Assembly (NCBI GenBank): GCA_021397835.1
Contig: JAJFZO010000863.1
Span: forward strand, 1,054,001 to 1,118,000
Direction of reading: 5' to 3'
DNA length: 64,000 bases
DNA from: Moringa oleifera
Lineage: Eukaryota; Streptophyta; Magnoliopsida; Brassicales; Moringaceae
Shown here in pieces: positions 37,001-48,083 of this stretch. Within the stretch, counting starts at the first letter, position 1. The number at the start of each line of letters is the position of its first letter. A model generated the notes under the pieces. That model was given only the letters and a program-made list of their open reading frames with translations, was not told the DNA's origin and searched no databases. The translations under genes and the position numbers were made by a program.

Positions 37001-40000
37001 CCGGAGTTGATCAAACCGAGAAAACAGCACGGTGCATGCCATGTCATGGGATACTTCAAGCATGTTAACAACCTGCAATGTGAAAGGTTTTAGCAAAAGA
37101 AAATATTGAATTCCGTTCACTCTTGACCAGAAAAACAATCTAGGTCTCTTTGACAGTGATACTTCAGCAAGACAAATGAGTCAAGATGGACAAGAAGTCA
37201 ATTTCACCGAGACATGCTTACCTCTGGGTAAAACTCCTTCCTCTCCGGGGGAGAATAGATTATCAAATTTGTAGTACCATGGATCTACAACACCAGGAAC
37301 AGTAATTAGATTCATTAGCTCTACGAATCAATGCAAGATGAAAAGGCAAAATTAAGAAATTACTTCTAATGTGAAGAAGCATTCCAAACATTCAAAACAA
37401 TTCTCTGGCACTCTTTTACATCACCAGAATAACATGAAGTAGAACTTCATACACAACTTGGCTCTCTCTTTTAGGAAGTACGCAACACCAAACTAGCACC
37501 ACCACTAAAAGTAACTGCCAGCACAGTAGCAGTTTAAGAAACCTAGGTAACAATTTACGGATCCAATAGGCATACTCTTTCCCCCATTTTCTTTCTATTT
37601 GAGGTAATAAAATAAAAATTTGAATTGAATGAAGGATGCAAGGTAACCATCTATTTCCTTTCCCTCAATTTCAAGAAACTTCCAAACAAAGTGGAGGTAT
37701 CCCTCCATTTTCTATCCCTCAATTCCCTCCATTCTGCTCAATCCAAACAAATAATTAACTGGTGCAGTCTGAAGAAACCTTGTATCTTTTATAAAAATAA
37801 GCTCTCTCAGTGTAAAGCATGATCTTGTGCTTGCCCTCAGCTGGTTTTGCATACCTGAGAAGAGAGTCAACTCATGATTAGAATTGCAACCAACTCCAAA
37901 CTGTGCAAGACTGGAAGGTTTTCAGAAACCACAAATAGAAGAGGGAAAGTGAGGTTCTTAGTCTCCAAACAGACAGAAGGATGCATTCTGTAACTTCAAA
38001 AACTTTGGAAGTCTACAAACTCAAAGTAAGAATTCATAAATATCATATTTCCCCCCTGCATAAAAGTTCCAAAGATGAATATGTAGCTTGACAACTTACA
38101 AATAACTAGTAAAATATACCATATGTGATTGTATAAAGTTAGCTCAAAATTTAGACACAAAAAAGTATATCTGTATGAGTTCAAACAAATATAAATACCT
38201 GGACAGAATCTTTTACCTTTGGGAAAACCTGCATCAAGAGAATCACTAACATTATACCTTGACATTTAACTGGGCAAAACAAAAGGCTGTTCTGCATTCA
38301 TCACTCATATATTTCCTCCAGGATTTTTTTCTCATTTTGAAGAATTATGTATTTGCATACACCACATGCAGACGACGAAACACCATAAGCCAGCAGCATG
38401 CTCCTCAAAGAGAAAGATGCATCGATGATCTTAAGGATCTATACAATTCAAGCAAGCCAACTCTAGAATTTATGTTTGACTATTAAAAGAATTCTCCAAA
38501 ATTCACCTTTTTAGCAAAATAGTCAAGACGGGCATCATCAACATCTGCTATTGAGTCCGCACGAAATCGTTCATAAACCTGGAAACGTTGAACACAAGAG
38601 ATACATCAGCATCAAATAAGCTCAATCTGTACACATCAAGCTAATCAAATATGCAATATCAATCAATGTGAAACCCATAGCAGTAATAGTTGAGGGCTCA
38701 TTAACTTGCCAAAGCAACAATCAGGAAAGGAGCATTCAAATAATTCATACTGTAAGTTTTTATATTTGAAGGCGGCAAAAAGTAGGATATTACTTTGGCA
38801 TAGAAATGCTTGCTAACAACAGAAAGGACTTGGTATTAGGTGCATCTGGAGCATAAAACCTCCTGATGACTGCAGCTTGACGTACAGTAAATTATCAAAA
38901 ATAAGAAGTAAAGACAAAGGTTTTCCGAATGAACTTTGTAATGAGAAGAACCTAAAAGTCATTGTCTCCAGGAGTGCTAGTAGCTATGATTTGAGGGGAA
39001 GCTATAATTCTTACCAGTATGGATAAGAATGTGCAAGTATTGGGTCAATCTTTTGTAAATGAGGCAGATTTTGTGGATTTCATAGAAATTCTGAACTCCA
39101 AAGGCTAAGAATACTTATAAAGGGTTACACCGACTTACTATCATGTTATATATATATACACATAATTAGTACTGATAAAAAAAAATGGTACTGATAAGAA
39201 TGCAAACGCTGTTGATGGCCAGCAGAAAGGAAGGTGGATTTTGTCAACATCAATAAGTAGATTCAGTCAGGATGCTTGGCAGAAGATCAGGAAGCACCAA
39301 GGTGTTATGTCAACAGAGAAAATGATATAATTTAAGTTCTTGAGAGATCTGGCAGGTCAGAGCGAAAAGGGTTTATTGAGCAACTAAAGCATATCTAAAT
39401 GAATTTCCATAGGAGTTAACTAGTTTGGTACAAGGCATGTATTGGTAAGGCTGGAATCATTGCTTGGCTAGTTTAGTAAAAAGATTGAAAACTGAAATTC
39501 TGTTATTGACAAGGAAGAATGGCGATCCTAAATACAATAAAAGGAAAATCACCACATGCAGAGATCATGTGAAGTTGTTACCATTTGTTAGAAGCTACAA
39601 AACTTTTAGTGAAGCTTGTTTTTCAGTCTAATCATTACAGAACATGTTCATACTCTATTGATGTTAAGAATGTGTTAGGTGGCAAATCAAGTGCCTAAAT
39701 ATTGTGCCACATTGTGTACATAATCATATGCCCTGTTGTAATGTTGACGAGATGACAAATTAGAAGTTTCTGTCCATGCATAAACACATGCTGCATGTGA
39801 TCATTTTGCATCAGTGGCTAAAACATCTCAGTGCGAGCAATAAACATGGACACCAACCGGCGAACTTGGAGTAACACCTTTTGAAGAACCCCCCTTATGT
39901 TCACATGCCAGCTTCACCTATAGTCACAACATCGATTCACCAAAGTAAAAATTCGAAGTAACTTAGTTTTACCACCAAAAAGGTAAAAGGACAAGAGAGC

Positions 40001-40859
40001 AAAACTTGAGAAGTTCTGGTTCCCGCCTCATCAAAATGAACCAAATGGAGAAACAATAGAATATGCTTGAAGATGTGAATTGGAAAATGCCTACGCTGAT
40101 GCATGCAAAAAGTATAGTTGTAGAGAACAAAGCAGAGAACCTTAACATACCTTTCCTCTGCAGTTCAAGCAATGGTGATTGAATAAAGCATTCCTTTCTG
40201 AAACAATAATGTACAGAAGTAGATTAGATGCACTTACAGAAATGAGTAAAATGTACTGTCATCATGAGCATGTGCATTACATATGGATTTCACAGCAAGT
40301 TAGAACTAAGTAACCCAAAATCTGAAAGTTTTATTACTTGAATAGTTTAAGTTGCAAACCTTGCTTTATACATGTTAGAGTACTATAAGCTACCTTGAGA
40401 AATAATATTGGGAAGGATGGTTCAAAAACTATCTTAGCAACAAGATAAATGCGCAAGCATGCATGCCTGAACAAACTTTACATACTAAAGTTTAATTATC
40501 CGAATACAAGTGGTTTCCTTCTCCCATGAATTTTATAAGTGCAAACAGGGTGCAAAAAGGCCAACAAGAATAATATTTTTATCAGCTTGAAAGAGCTGAT
40601 AGCAACATGCCACTGTCTGATGAGCAGAAAATCAGTTCCATGCTGCTTGCATGGTATGCGGTTTAATTGTTCAACAACTGAAGTCATAAATGACCAGTTC
40701 TGGACTCATTAGAAAAAAGAAAATAATCAGAAATTGCTACTGCATTCCCAATGCACTGTTAAAAAGAAGGAAATAACATATGCTTTAGGTGCATGCCTAT
40801 TAGAAAAAACACTGTTATACCTGCATGGATATTACATCTGCCTGATAGATAATCAAAAC
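37001..40859 (-). pseudogene. UTP25: UTP25 (DEF/DIEXF, U3 snoRNP-associated) relic with preserved introns
   Basis: Ten exon-like blocks on the minus strand in correct order, most with GT-AG borders: 40821-40859 (YQADVISMQ), about 40600-40699 (SVVEQLNRIPCKQHGTD), 40151-40197 (NALFNHHCLNCRGK), about 39858-39917 (VKLACEHKG), 38507-38578 (VYERFRADSIADVDDARLDY), 38199-38228 (VFPKVKDSVQ), about 37960-38055 (SYFEFV), 37779-37854 (KIMLYTERAYFYKRYK), 37222-37284 (NLIIYSPPERKEFYPE), 37001-37072 (VVNMLEVSHDMACTVLFSRF). UTP25 is a nucleolar protein of the small-subunit processome, needed for early pre-18S rRNA cleavage. Here the frame breaks in three blocks: an extra base in a six-C run at 39889-39894, a one-base shift near 38012 followed by an early stop, and loss of similarity after about 40600. 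The N-terminal half and the extreme C-terminus are absent. Introns show it is a DNA-level duplicate, not a retrocopy. Confidence 0.85.
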
Positions 40860-41876
40860 CTGTTCACATCAATGAAACATTAACCCAAGAAAGAATACAT
40901 AAATATTGAATGAGTTACATTGGTCACCACTTCCAAGATCTAACCCTACATTTCAAAAGTTTACAGTCACCCCTTTCCTCAGACTCAGACTTCAGATTTC
41001 AGAGTAGGGTACATGACATATTAGTTACGAAGGAGTCATAATTCCGAAAGAAAAGAAATGACAGAAATTGTTTGGGCCATACCTGGTTCAGTTAGTACCA
41101 ATGAGACTTACGATAATTCCCTTCTTCCAATCAAGCCCATCTTAGCTCCCTACTGTCTCTGCTATTGTTTTTTATTCAATTAAAATGAAATCAAAAATTT
41201 TTATTAATTTAAATTGCATTAAATTTTTAAATAAATAATAATAATAATATATAATGATTTAATCATATTAATAATTAAAACAATTTTTTATATTTTATTT
41301 TATTAATATAAATTACAAAAATATTTTTTAAACTCCATGTAAAAAGTTCAATAATAACTCACACCAACCAAATAAAAAAAAATCTTTATCCATATATGTA
41401 TATATATATATATATAAAAAAAGATTATAGAGGGTGGTTATGTTGAGCCCAGCCTTACTGACAAAATAGCAATGGCCAGATTTCACACTATCTTCATGAA
41501 CCCTTTTCACGTTACCTTCTCCGCACGCAATTTCAGTGTCATCCACTGAATTGTCCGCTTGTCAACAAAATCCAAGCTTGATAGCCACTCGGGTGGTCCG
41601 CCAAAAGATAAATGTGGACTTTAACATGGGCGAGAGTTATACATTGATTGGGTTGATAGACCTTGTAGATGACTCTGAATGCATCTAACCAAATAACCCA
41701 ACTATATATTGCTATATCTCCATAACATTAAATTTTAAAATTAACTTTATCACTAAGTCGAAGAATAAGCCTAAGATGGATTGCCCTCAATTTACAAATT
41801 ACAAGCAATCCGCTAGAAATATATAAATTTTGAAAGAGAAAATTACTGTTACAGTAACTTCAACGTTAATTTTGGT
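40860..41876. other. Edge of the UTP25 relic and AZG1 3' region
   Basis: 40860-41165 has normal composition, probably intron of the UTP25 relic. A possible donor (CCAG/GTATGG on minus, near 41083) has no recognisable coding sequence before it. A sharp change to AT-rich DNA near 41165 may mark the breakpoint of the duplicated block. 41700-41876 probably holds the AZG1 3' untranslated region. Confidence 0.4.
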
Positions 41877-43610
41877 TTAAACTTCAAGCGTTTTGTCATC
41901 GCTATGAGAACCGTTGTGGTTTGGATTGGCTGGGTCATTATCCAAATTGTCAGCCTTCCATCCCTTGATGAATCCAAATCTTCGCAACAGGCCCTCTCCG
42001 CAGTCCCAGAGATGCAGCACAACGTAAGTGCCAATCCCTCCTATTAACCCATACGCTATAGAGTATGTCAACGGTGTCAGTATCATTGTCAGGAACGCAG
42101 GAACTGCCTGCCTCATGTCGTTCCACTCGATCTCCACCACTGATTTCATCATCAACACCCCAACCAGGATCAGCGGTGGCCCTACCGCCCACGCCGGAAT
42201 CGACGCCAGTAACGGCGTGAAGAAAAACGCCAAGAAGAAATACCCTGCCACCGTCAACGCCGTCAGGCCTGTTCGTCCACCTTCTCTGATCCCTGTGGAT
42301 GACTCTAGAAATGTGGTTATTGGCGATGTACCGAGGAGTGATCCTATCACGATTGATGCAGCATCCGACATGAAGGCAAAATATTGACCCTCGAAGTCGC
42401 CGTTAACGTCGGCGAACCCGGCGAATCGAGCCATTGAGTACAATGTGCCGGTGGTGTCCAGTATGTCGACGTATAAGAAGGTGATCAGAGCCTCCCAGAA
42501 TTTTCCCTTGCTTATGCCCTTAAAGCTTAAGGCCCCAGCAGTGTTCTTGATCATGTGTACGTCAACGACATTCTTAAAATACTCGTAAGCAGAGTTGCCG
42601 GCCTCTGTGTTGGGAAACACCGTAACGGAGGTGTTACGAAACCATGAAATCATCGTTACGAAGACTATGCCGTATATCATGGCGCCCTTGATGTTCTTAA
42701 CCAGGCAATAAGCGATTATCAAAAAACCAACGACGCCAAGCCAAAACGTTGCGCTCTCCATGCGATTTCCCAAGCACAGGATATCACCTGATACATCACC
42801 ACCAGGGATCAAGCTAATAGTGCCGTTAGCCCCCGTCATAACCGGAGCTAACGAGGCCCGAGAAGATCTGGGACAGGCTGCTAGGGTGACCAAAGTGGAA
42901 GAACTGTACCCAACCAGCCCAATACCTTGATTGTTCTGGAGCCCAATAAAAGCAAGAAACAGACCGATCCCGACCGAGGAAGAAATCCGGACGGGTTTGG
43001 GAACCAGTTTAACCAGTTTGGCGCGTAACCCGACAGCCGATATAAAGAGGAAAATCAACCCTTCTATGAAAATAGCTGCCAGGGCGGTTTTGTAGGGTAC
43101 GTTACCTGACCCATGATACCCGACAACTGTATACGCAAAGTAAGCGTTGGTGCCCATACCAGGAGCTAAAGCTAGAGGGAGATTAGCGAATATACCCATA
43201 ATAAGACACCCTATCAAAGAAGAAGCAACAGTGGCTACAATGAGGTCCTTGCGGTTCCTCTCGAGGCAGGCTGCATAGCCTGGGTCAATTGGGGGGAACT
43301 TGCATGAGCTATCGTTGTCCACGATTCGGTAAGTTGTCCCGGTGCAATTGGCTAAAGGCACGGTGCGGTCGCTGCAGACCTTGGTGCAGTCTGCTACAGT
43401 ACAGGTGCCACCCGAGTCCGTGAGGATGCTCGCGTTCACGGCCAAGATATAGGCCATAGTAAGAAACGTCGCCGTGCCGGCTCGTAACTCCGTCGTGAAG
43501 TTTGAGTTCCGCTCGGCAAGTTTGAATCGCTTTCCCACTCGGGTGTTCTCCACGAACGAGTTCAACCTAGTCGATACAGAGGGTTTTCTCTGCTCTTGTG
43601 GAGTAGCCAT
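41877..43610 (-). CDS. AZG1: Adenine/guanine permease AZG1
   Basis: Intronless, 577 codons from the ATG at 43608-43610 to a TAA. The frame extends three codons upstream only through a GTG. Member of the AzgA-type nucleobase transporters (TC 2.A.40): about a dozen or more membrane segments with the family blocks [18 protein letters not shown] (47-63), [19 protein letters not shown] (146-164), [19 protein letters not shown] (217-235), [20 protein letters not shown] (378-397) and [20 protein letters not shown] (427-446). The insert at about 66-118, rich in Cys, is typical of plant AZG1 rather than AZG2. The protein takes up adenine, guanine and probably related purines including cytokinin bases across the plasma or ER membrane by proton symport. 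Length and end-to-end wording match the plant AZG1 family closely, with no missing motif. Confidence 0.96.
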   Translation of the reverse strand: MATPQEQRKPSVSTRLNSFVENTRVGKRFKLAERNSNFTTELRAGTATFLTMAYILAVNASILTDSGGTCTVADCTKVCSDRTVPLANCTGTTYRIVDNDSSCKFPPIDPGYAACLERNRKDLIVATVASSLIGCLIMGIFANLPLALAPGMGTNAYFAYTVVGYHGSGNVPYKTALAAIFIEGLIFLFISAVGLRAKLVKLVPKPVRISSSVGIGLFLAFIGLQNNQGIGLVGYSSSTLVTLAACPRSSRASLAPVMTGANGTISLIPGGDVSGDILCLGNRMESATFWLGVVGFLIIAYCLVKNIKGAMIYGIVFVTMISWFRNTSVTVFPNTEAGNSAYEYFKNVVDVHMIKNTAGALSFKGISKGKFWEALITFLYVDILDTTGTLYSMARFAGFADVNGDFEGQYFAFMSDAASIVIGSLLGTSPITTFLESSTGIREGGRTGLTALTVAGYFFLAFFFTPLLASIPAWAVGPPLILVGVLMMKSVVEIEWNDMRQAVPAFLTMILTPLTYSIAYGLIGGIGTYVVLHLWDCGEGLLRRFGFIKGWKADNLDNDPANPNHNGSHSDDKTLEV

Positions 43611-46600
43611 TGCCAGCACTCAAGAACAACCTTGTTTGCCCTTTTGTTTTTTTTGCTTCGTTGGCTTTCGGCTTTTAAGTGCTTGGCGTTGACGGTTTTT
43701 TGGCGAGGAGATGAGAGTTTTGAGTGGTGTGGGTTCTTATGGCTTGAGGAGAGAAAACGATTCCGTATAGGACTGGTTGTCTCTTTTCCCGATAGTCCGT
43801 GAGATACCAAATTTTATCACCTTTAGCATTATTTAATGATGATATCCGCCGTCTGATGAAAGATCAAGATCGTACAACTAAGCCCAAATTCGAATCAAGA
43901 TGTGGGCCAGGATTTAAGAGCGGGCTTGGTGGGACCTAGCAGTGTATTTAAGTGTTAAATAGAGAAAAAGAAAAAGCTGCTAAACATGGCTGTCTGTTAT
44001 TTATGCGATTTGTGTTGCCGTAAAGAAGGACGGAGACCTGCAAGTTGAAGAAGAACCAATGAAGGAGGAGTCAAAATGGCCTAGCTTTAATTTTTAACTT
44101 TTATTTTGTTTTGTCCCTTTTACGAGGGGGTTCAACGTGAGCATAATTTGCTCCTCCTTGCCATACCCATTAATGGAGACGAGGCCAAGGAATATTGGCA
44201 TTAGCCTTTTTAAGAGCTAAGATGGTTTCCTTTTTTTCTTTCCTGGGAAAGGGAGAAAAAAAAAAAAGGAAGGATCAGGGTACTACTAATAGATTACCTT
44301 ATCCACTAATTTCAATTATTCTTATATTATAATGTTAAAAATTAGTAGTGGCTGGCATGTGGAAATGTCCATGATGCAGTACTTGTACGGTTGTGGAAGC
44401 TTTTGCCTGATTCTGTCCCTAATCAACCGTATGATAATCTCGTTAATTCTATGATTAAGGACATTTTAAATGTTACATCGCATGCTTGTAACAGAGGTTT
44501 CTCATTCCTAAAATGGCACAAAAGATCCAAGGGACCCAACTTGCTTGGACAATATCAGAAAGAATAACATATAGTATATGTCAATTGGATGGAGGGTCCA
44601 CGTTGTTATGTCAAGGCTGCCGTGGGTAAGTGTCCATCTCGCTTTTAATATGTGTGTATAAGATGCTCCTCCCTTTAATTCTCGTAATCTTAGCGGAATT
44701 TTTTCATATTGCTCTTGTTTGTGTGCGATTTTGAGTTCCCAGGAGAAACAAAATAATGGGATTAGATATCAGCTAAAGCTTTTGCTTATATATTCTTGTT
44801 TGGGTCAAATATGCATAAAACACACTTTTGCTTCTTATCTTGGTCACGTGGCCACTCTAAGAATATATAATGCATCAAACTGTGCAAGGGTTCCATTATC
44901 AAATACAGTGAACCAGCTTTGGCTTGTCAAATCCAAGGTGGAATTGGCATTATGATTGCTGTAATTAAAGGTGCTTTTTGGGGTCGGTAGGACCCTTCCT
45001 CTCTTTCTAATGGGTTACAGAGAAAAATGCAACGTTTACGTTAGGTTCCTCTTCCACTTCTTTGCGTGACTGATGAGACTTATATATCAAGAAATCTCTT
45101 TCAATTCCCCACCAACCCATTTTATTATATATTTATATTTATTGTCTAAAGCATTGTGATATACAAATAAAAATTAATAATTAACCATAATAAGTTCATG
45201 TTGTTGAATCAAATAAATCGATTCGAATTAACATAAATAATATAGATCCACACACATATTTAGTTTACTGCAGTTTGAATTCGATAATATATGTTATAAA
45301 AAACATATTTAATTTTATTTTAATATTTAAAAAATAAAAGAGTGAAATAATAATTTATTTTGAGATTAAAAATGAGACTTAGGGATTGTCACTCTCATTT
45401 CTCAACATCAAATTCACATAGAACCACATTTTAATTTTTATTTTATATTAAAAATAATTTAAAAAATTCATATTTTTATTTTTATTTTTATTTTTATTTT
45501 TTATTTTTAATAAATAAATATATTATAAATCTCTTATATCACTGTATTAATAAAAAGTGATTTATAAGTAAGATTTTTTATTTAATATTTTTCTATCTTT
45601 AATATTTTTTTATTTTTTTTAAATTTTAATTTTTTACGGACAATCAAATAATTTTAAATGATATATCACATTGTACATACATTTGGGCTATGAATGTTGA
45701 AAAAATTTAAATCATTTGTGTTCACTCATTTGTTCTCCTAAGAAATAATATATGGGTTGACATCGTGGGCAAGAAAAAAAAGCTTGCTTGATTTGAAGTC
45801 AAATCTCCATTTTGGTAGAAAGTCATAATATCGTTCAAGAAATGACACCGAGAGCTTTGATTTATGGCTTATCAGTGGGAATTCACTGCTCCAATAGGCT
45901 AGGGAAGATTGAAATTTTGTCTCATGAAATGGTTCAAAGTCAAAAATTAAATAAAGTAAGTTAATTTGGTCGTTGGTTAGAAAGTGTATTTGACTTTTGT
46001 AAGAACGTACTACTCTTTGTATTCGATTCAAAGTTCAATTTCTGGCAAAGCTCCAAAAGGAACGGCATAAACATCATATTCACCTACTCGTCTTTAATGG
46101 GTAACCCTATGGCCGACAAGTTGTTTGATTTGGTATTCATCCAAACAAGAACTTTGACATGAAGATAATCCACAAACCATTACGTTCTCTTCTCCCTCGG
46201 GTTTGGCCCCAACCCATGTTCCTCGTTTTGTCTCCTTTCAATCACGTGTTTCATAGTGGCTTCGTTTGATTTCTTGTCTCCCATTCTTTATGGACTATAA
46301 TTTGTCAATGGGCTGCTTAACTGGACCATTAAAACTGACCCACGTCGTATATTTCTGTTGGACGTTCATAATGGGCTTTAATTCCATAAGCCCAAAGCCC
46401 CAAGCATGATCTCAGTGCCATTGGTCTCATATGACCCACAAAACATATCATGTGGTCCGTTTCTGGTTAAGGGGGCAGAAGCCACACTGAAAGCGATGAT
46501 TCAACTCCCCATTCTTTGCTCCACCATGGAGCTTGTTGGGCTGTTTTTGCTTGCTTACTAGTTGCCAACGCAACCGAACAAATATATTACCGGAAATACA

Positions 46601-47399
46601 ATGCAAAGCCAGAAACAAAAGGACGGGACAGTCGAAGAAAACATACACATGTTTTGGTCCATTGAGCTCCTTCCTTAATGGCCTTTCTCTCTTGGTCCCA
46701 AATGGCTAGTCAGCCCTCCAGCTTCTCATAGTCTACAATTCACCCTCTCTTTAATTTCCTTCTATTTTTGTTTAACACAGAAAATAAATTCATTTAATGG
46801 TTCTTAAAACTGCATTACTTATATTTATTTATCTAAATATTGTAATGTTTACAATAATTCAACAGTTTAAATTATTAAAATATTTGTAAGTGTTACGTTC
46901 GCTTGTGTGCGTGTGTGTTTTTTTTTAAAATTTTTTTTTCCATTTATAACCGTGTACCCATCATCCTAAATCATATCCCAATAAAAAGAAACTGTATCTC
47001 TTAATTCATGTGACACCTACCTAAACAGGCTAAATATTTGATTAAATAATAAAATAATTTTTTAAATATTATTAGTTAAAATTTGTGAACCGTCGCGAAG
47101 AAAAGAAATGTTAGTACAGTGAACATCTCGTGGGTCGAGTCGGGTTCGGGGATACCCCTTCCTATACGCAATGGTTAACTTTTCAACACACACAAGAATC
47201 TTAATGAACTCACCAAATAGGGAAGTCGCGCTTTAAATTGTTAAGTCCACCGGTCTGAGTGAGTTAACTCGCTTCTTGTGGTGCCTTAATAGTTAATAGA
47301 ATGCAGGCCTTTTTTTAGTTAAAGATAAGATCGAGAATTTGCTAGCTGCATTTTAGCGACCACAATACCTGAACTCTCCACCATAGCAAATCCCCGTTG
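43611..47399. other. AZG1 upstream region and intergenic DNA
   Basis: The AZG1 promoter should lie in the first kilobase on the minus strand. 43940-43965 has a TATTTAAGTG-type stretch but its role is unproven. 45130-45660 is very AT-rich. A 97-codon minus-strand open stretch at 45738-46031 has no recognised domain. 46500-47400 is non-coding as far as I can see. Confidence 0.5.
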
Positions 47400-48083
47400 C
47401 AACAGACCGACTATACAGTACTCCGATTCAGTCCAGCCCGGTTCACCAAAAGGCCCACCACGGTTCTACGATTGCTTAAATATTTTGTTTTTCTTACATT
47501 CCCTCATTTTCTTCTCCATCTCTCTTATCTTTTTCATTTTCTCTCTCTACAGTGTTTTTTGCTGGTAAGAACGGACAGAGAGCCACAGGACCGATTCGAC
47601 CCGATTCGGCCGACAAAGTATCCGACTCAGGACCCGAAACGTCGGTTCCCTGACATTTCGGTCTCTTATTGCCCATATGTGCCCCAATGGGCTCCCAATC
47701 TGTAAGTCTCCAAATCCCTATCCCATTCGATTGAGATTGAACCCGCCAGCTATCGCAGCTCCTTTACTTTGCTTGTTTCTCTTTTCCTCGAAACCCTATA
47801 TCGATCCATATTCTTTGCAAGCTTCATGTTTTTCCATTTAATTGAAATATTGATGGTGCATTAGGTCTTTTCTCCTATTTGGAAGGACTTGAGATTTTAA
47901 TCCCCAATTAGGGTTCTGGAAGCTGCGACGGATTGCCTTGTTGGTAACCATTTGGAGGACGGCTTGGGGTTAGGGTTTTCATTTTGGAACGTTGTTTGGG
48001 AGAGAAAATTGGGAACTTTCTTCAATTCTAGGGTTTGTTTGGTTCCATTTCGTACAGGGAAGATAGGTGTGGGTTAGAGGATA
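47400..48083 (+). promoter_or_regulatory. Probable 5' untranslated exon and leader intron of the NST1-like gene
   Basis: CT-rich DNA (47505-47560), common around plant transcription starts, precedes a good donor (ATCTGTAAGTCTCC, GT at about 47703). A plausible acceptor is TTTCGTACAG near 48056, about 25 bases before the ATG at 48084. The interior is T-rich, as plant introns are. The 102-codon open stretch at 47397-47705 has no recognised domain and is likely leader. The start site is not determined. Confidence 0.45.

Noticed and set aside
38259..38486. 75-codon plus-strand frame
   Set aside because: It lies in an intron of the UTP25 relic on the other strand.
43611..43619. Three-codon extension of AZG1
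   Set aside because: The upstream codon is GTG. The ATG at 43608-43610 is the plausible plant start.
45738..46031. 97-codon minus-strand frame
   Set aside because: No recognised domain, no splice context and no coding-like composition.
47397..47705. 102-codon plus-strand frame before the NST1-like gene
   Set aside because: No domain, and it lies where leader and promoter are expected.
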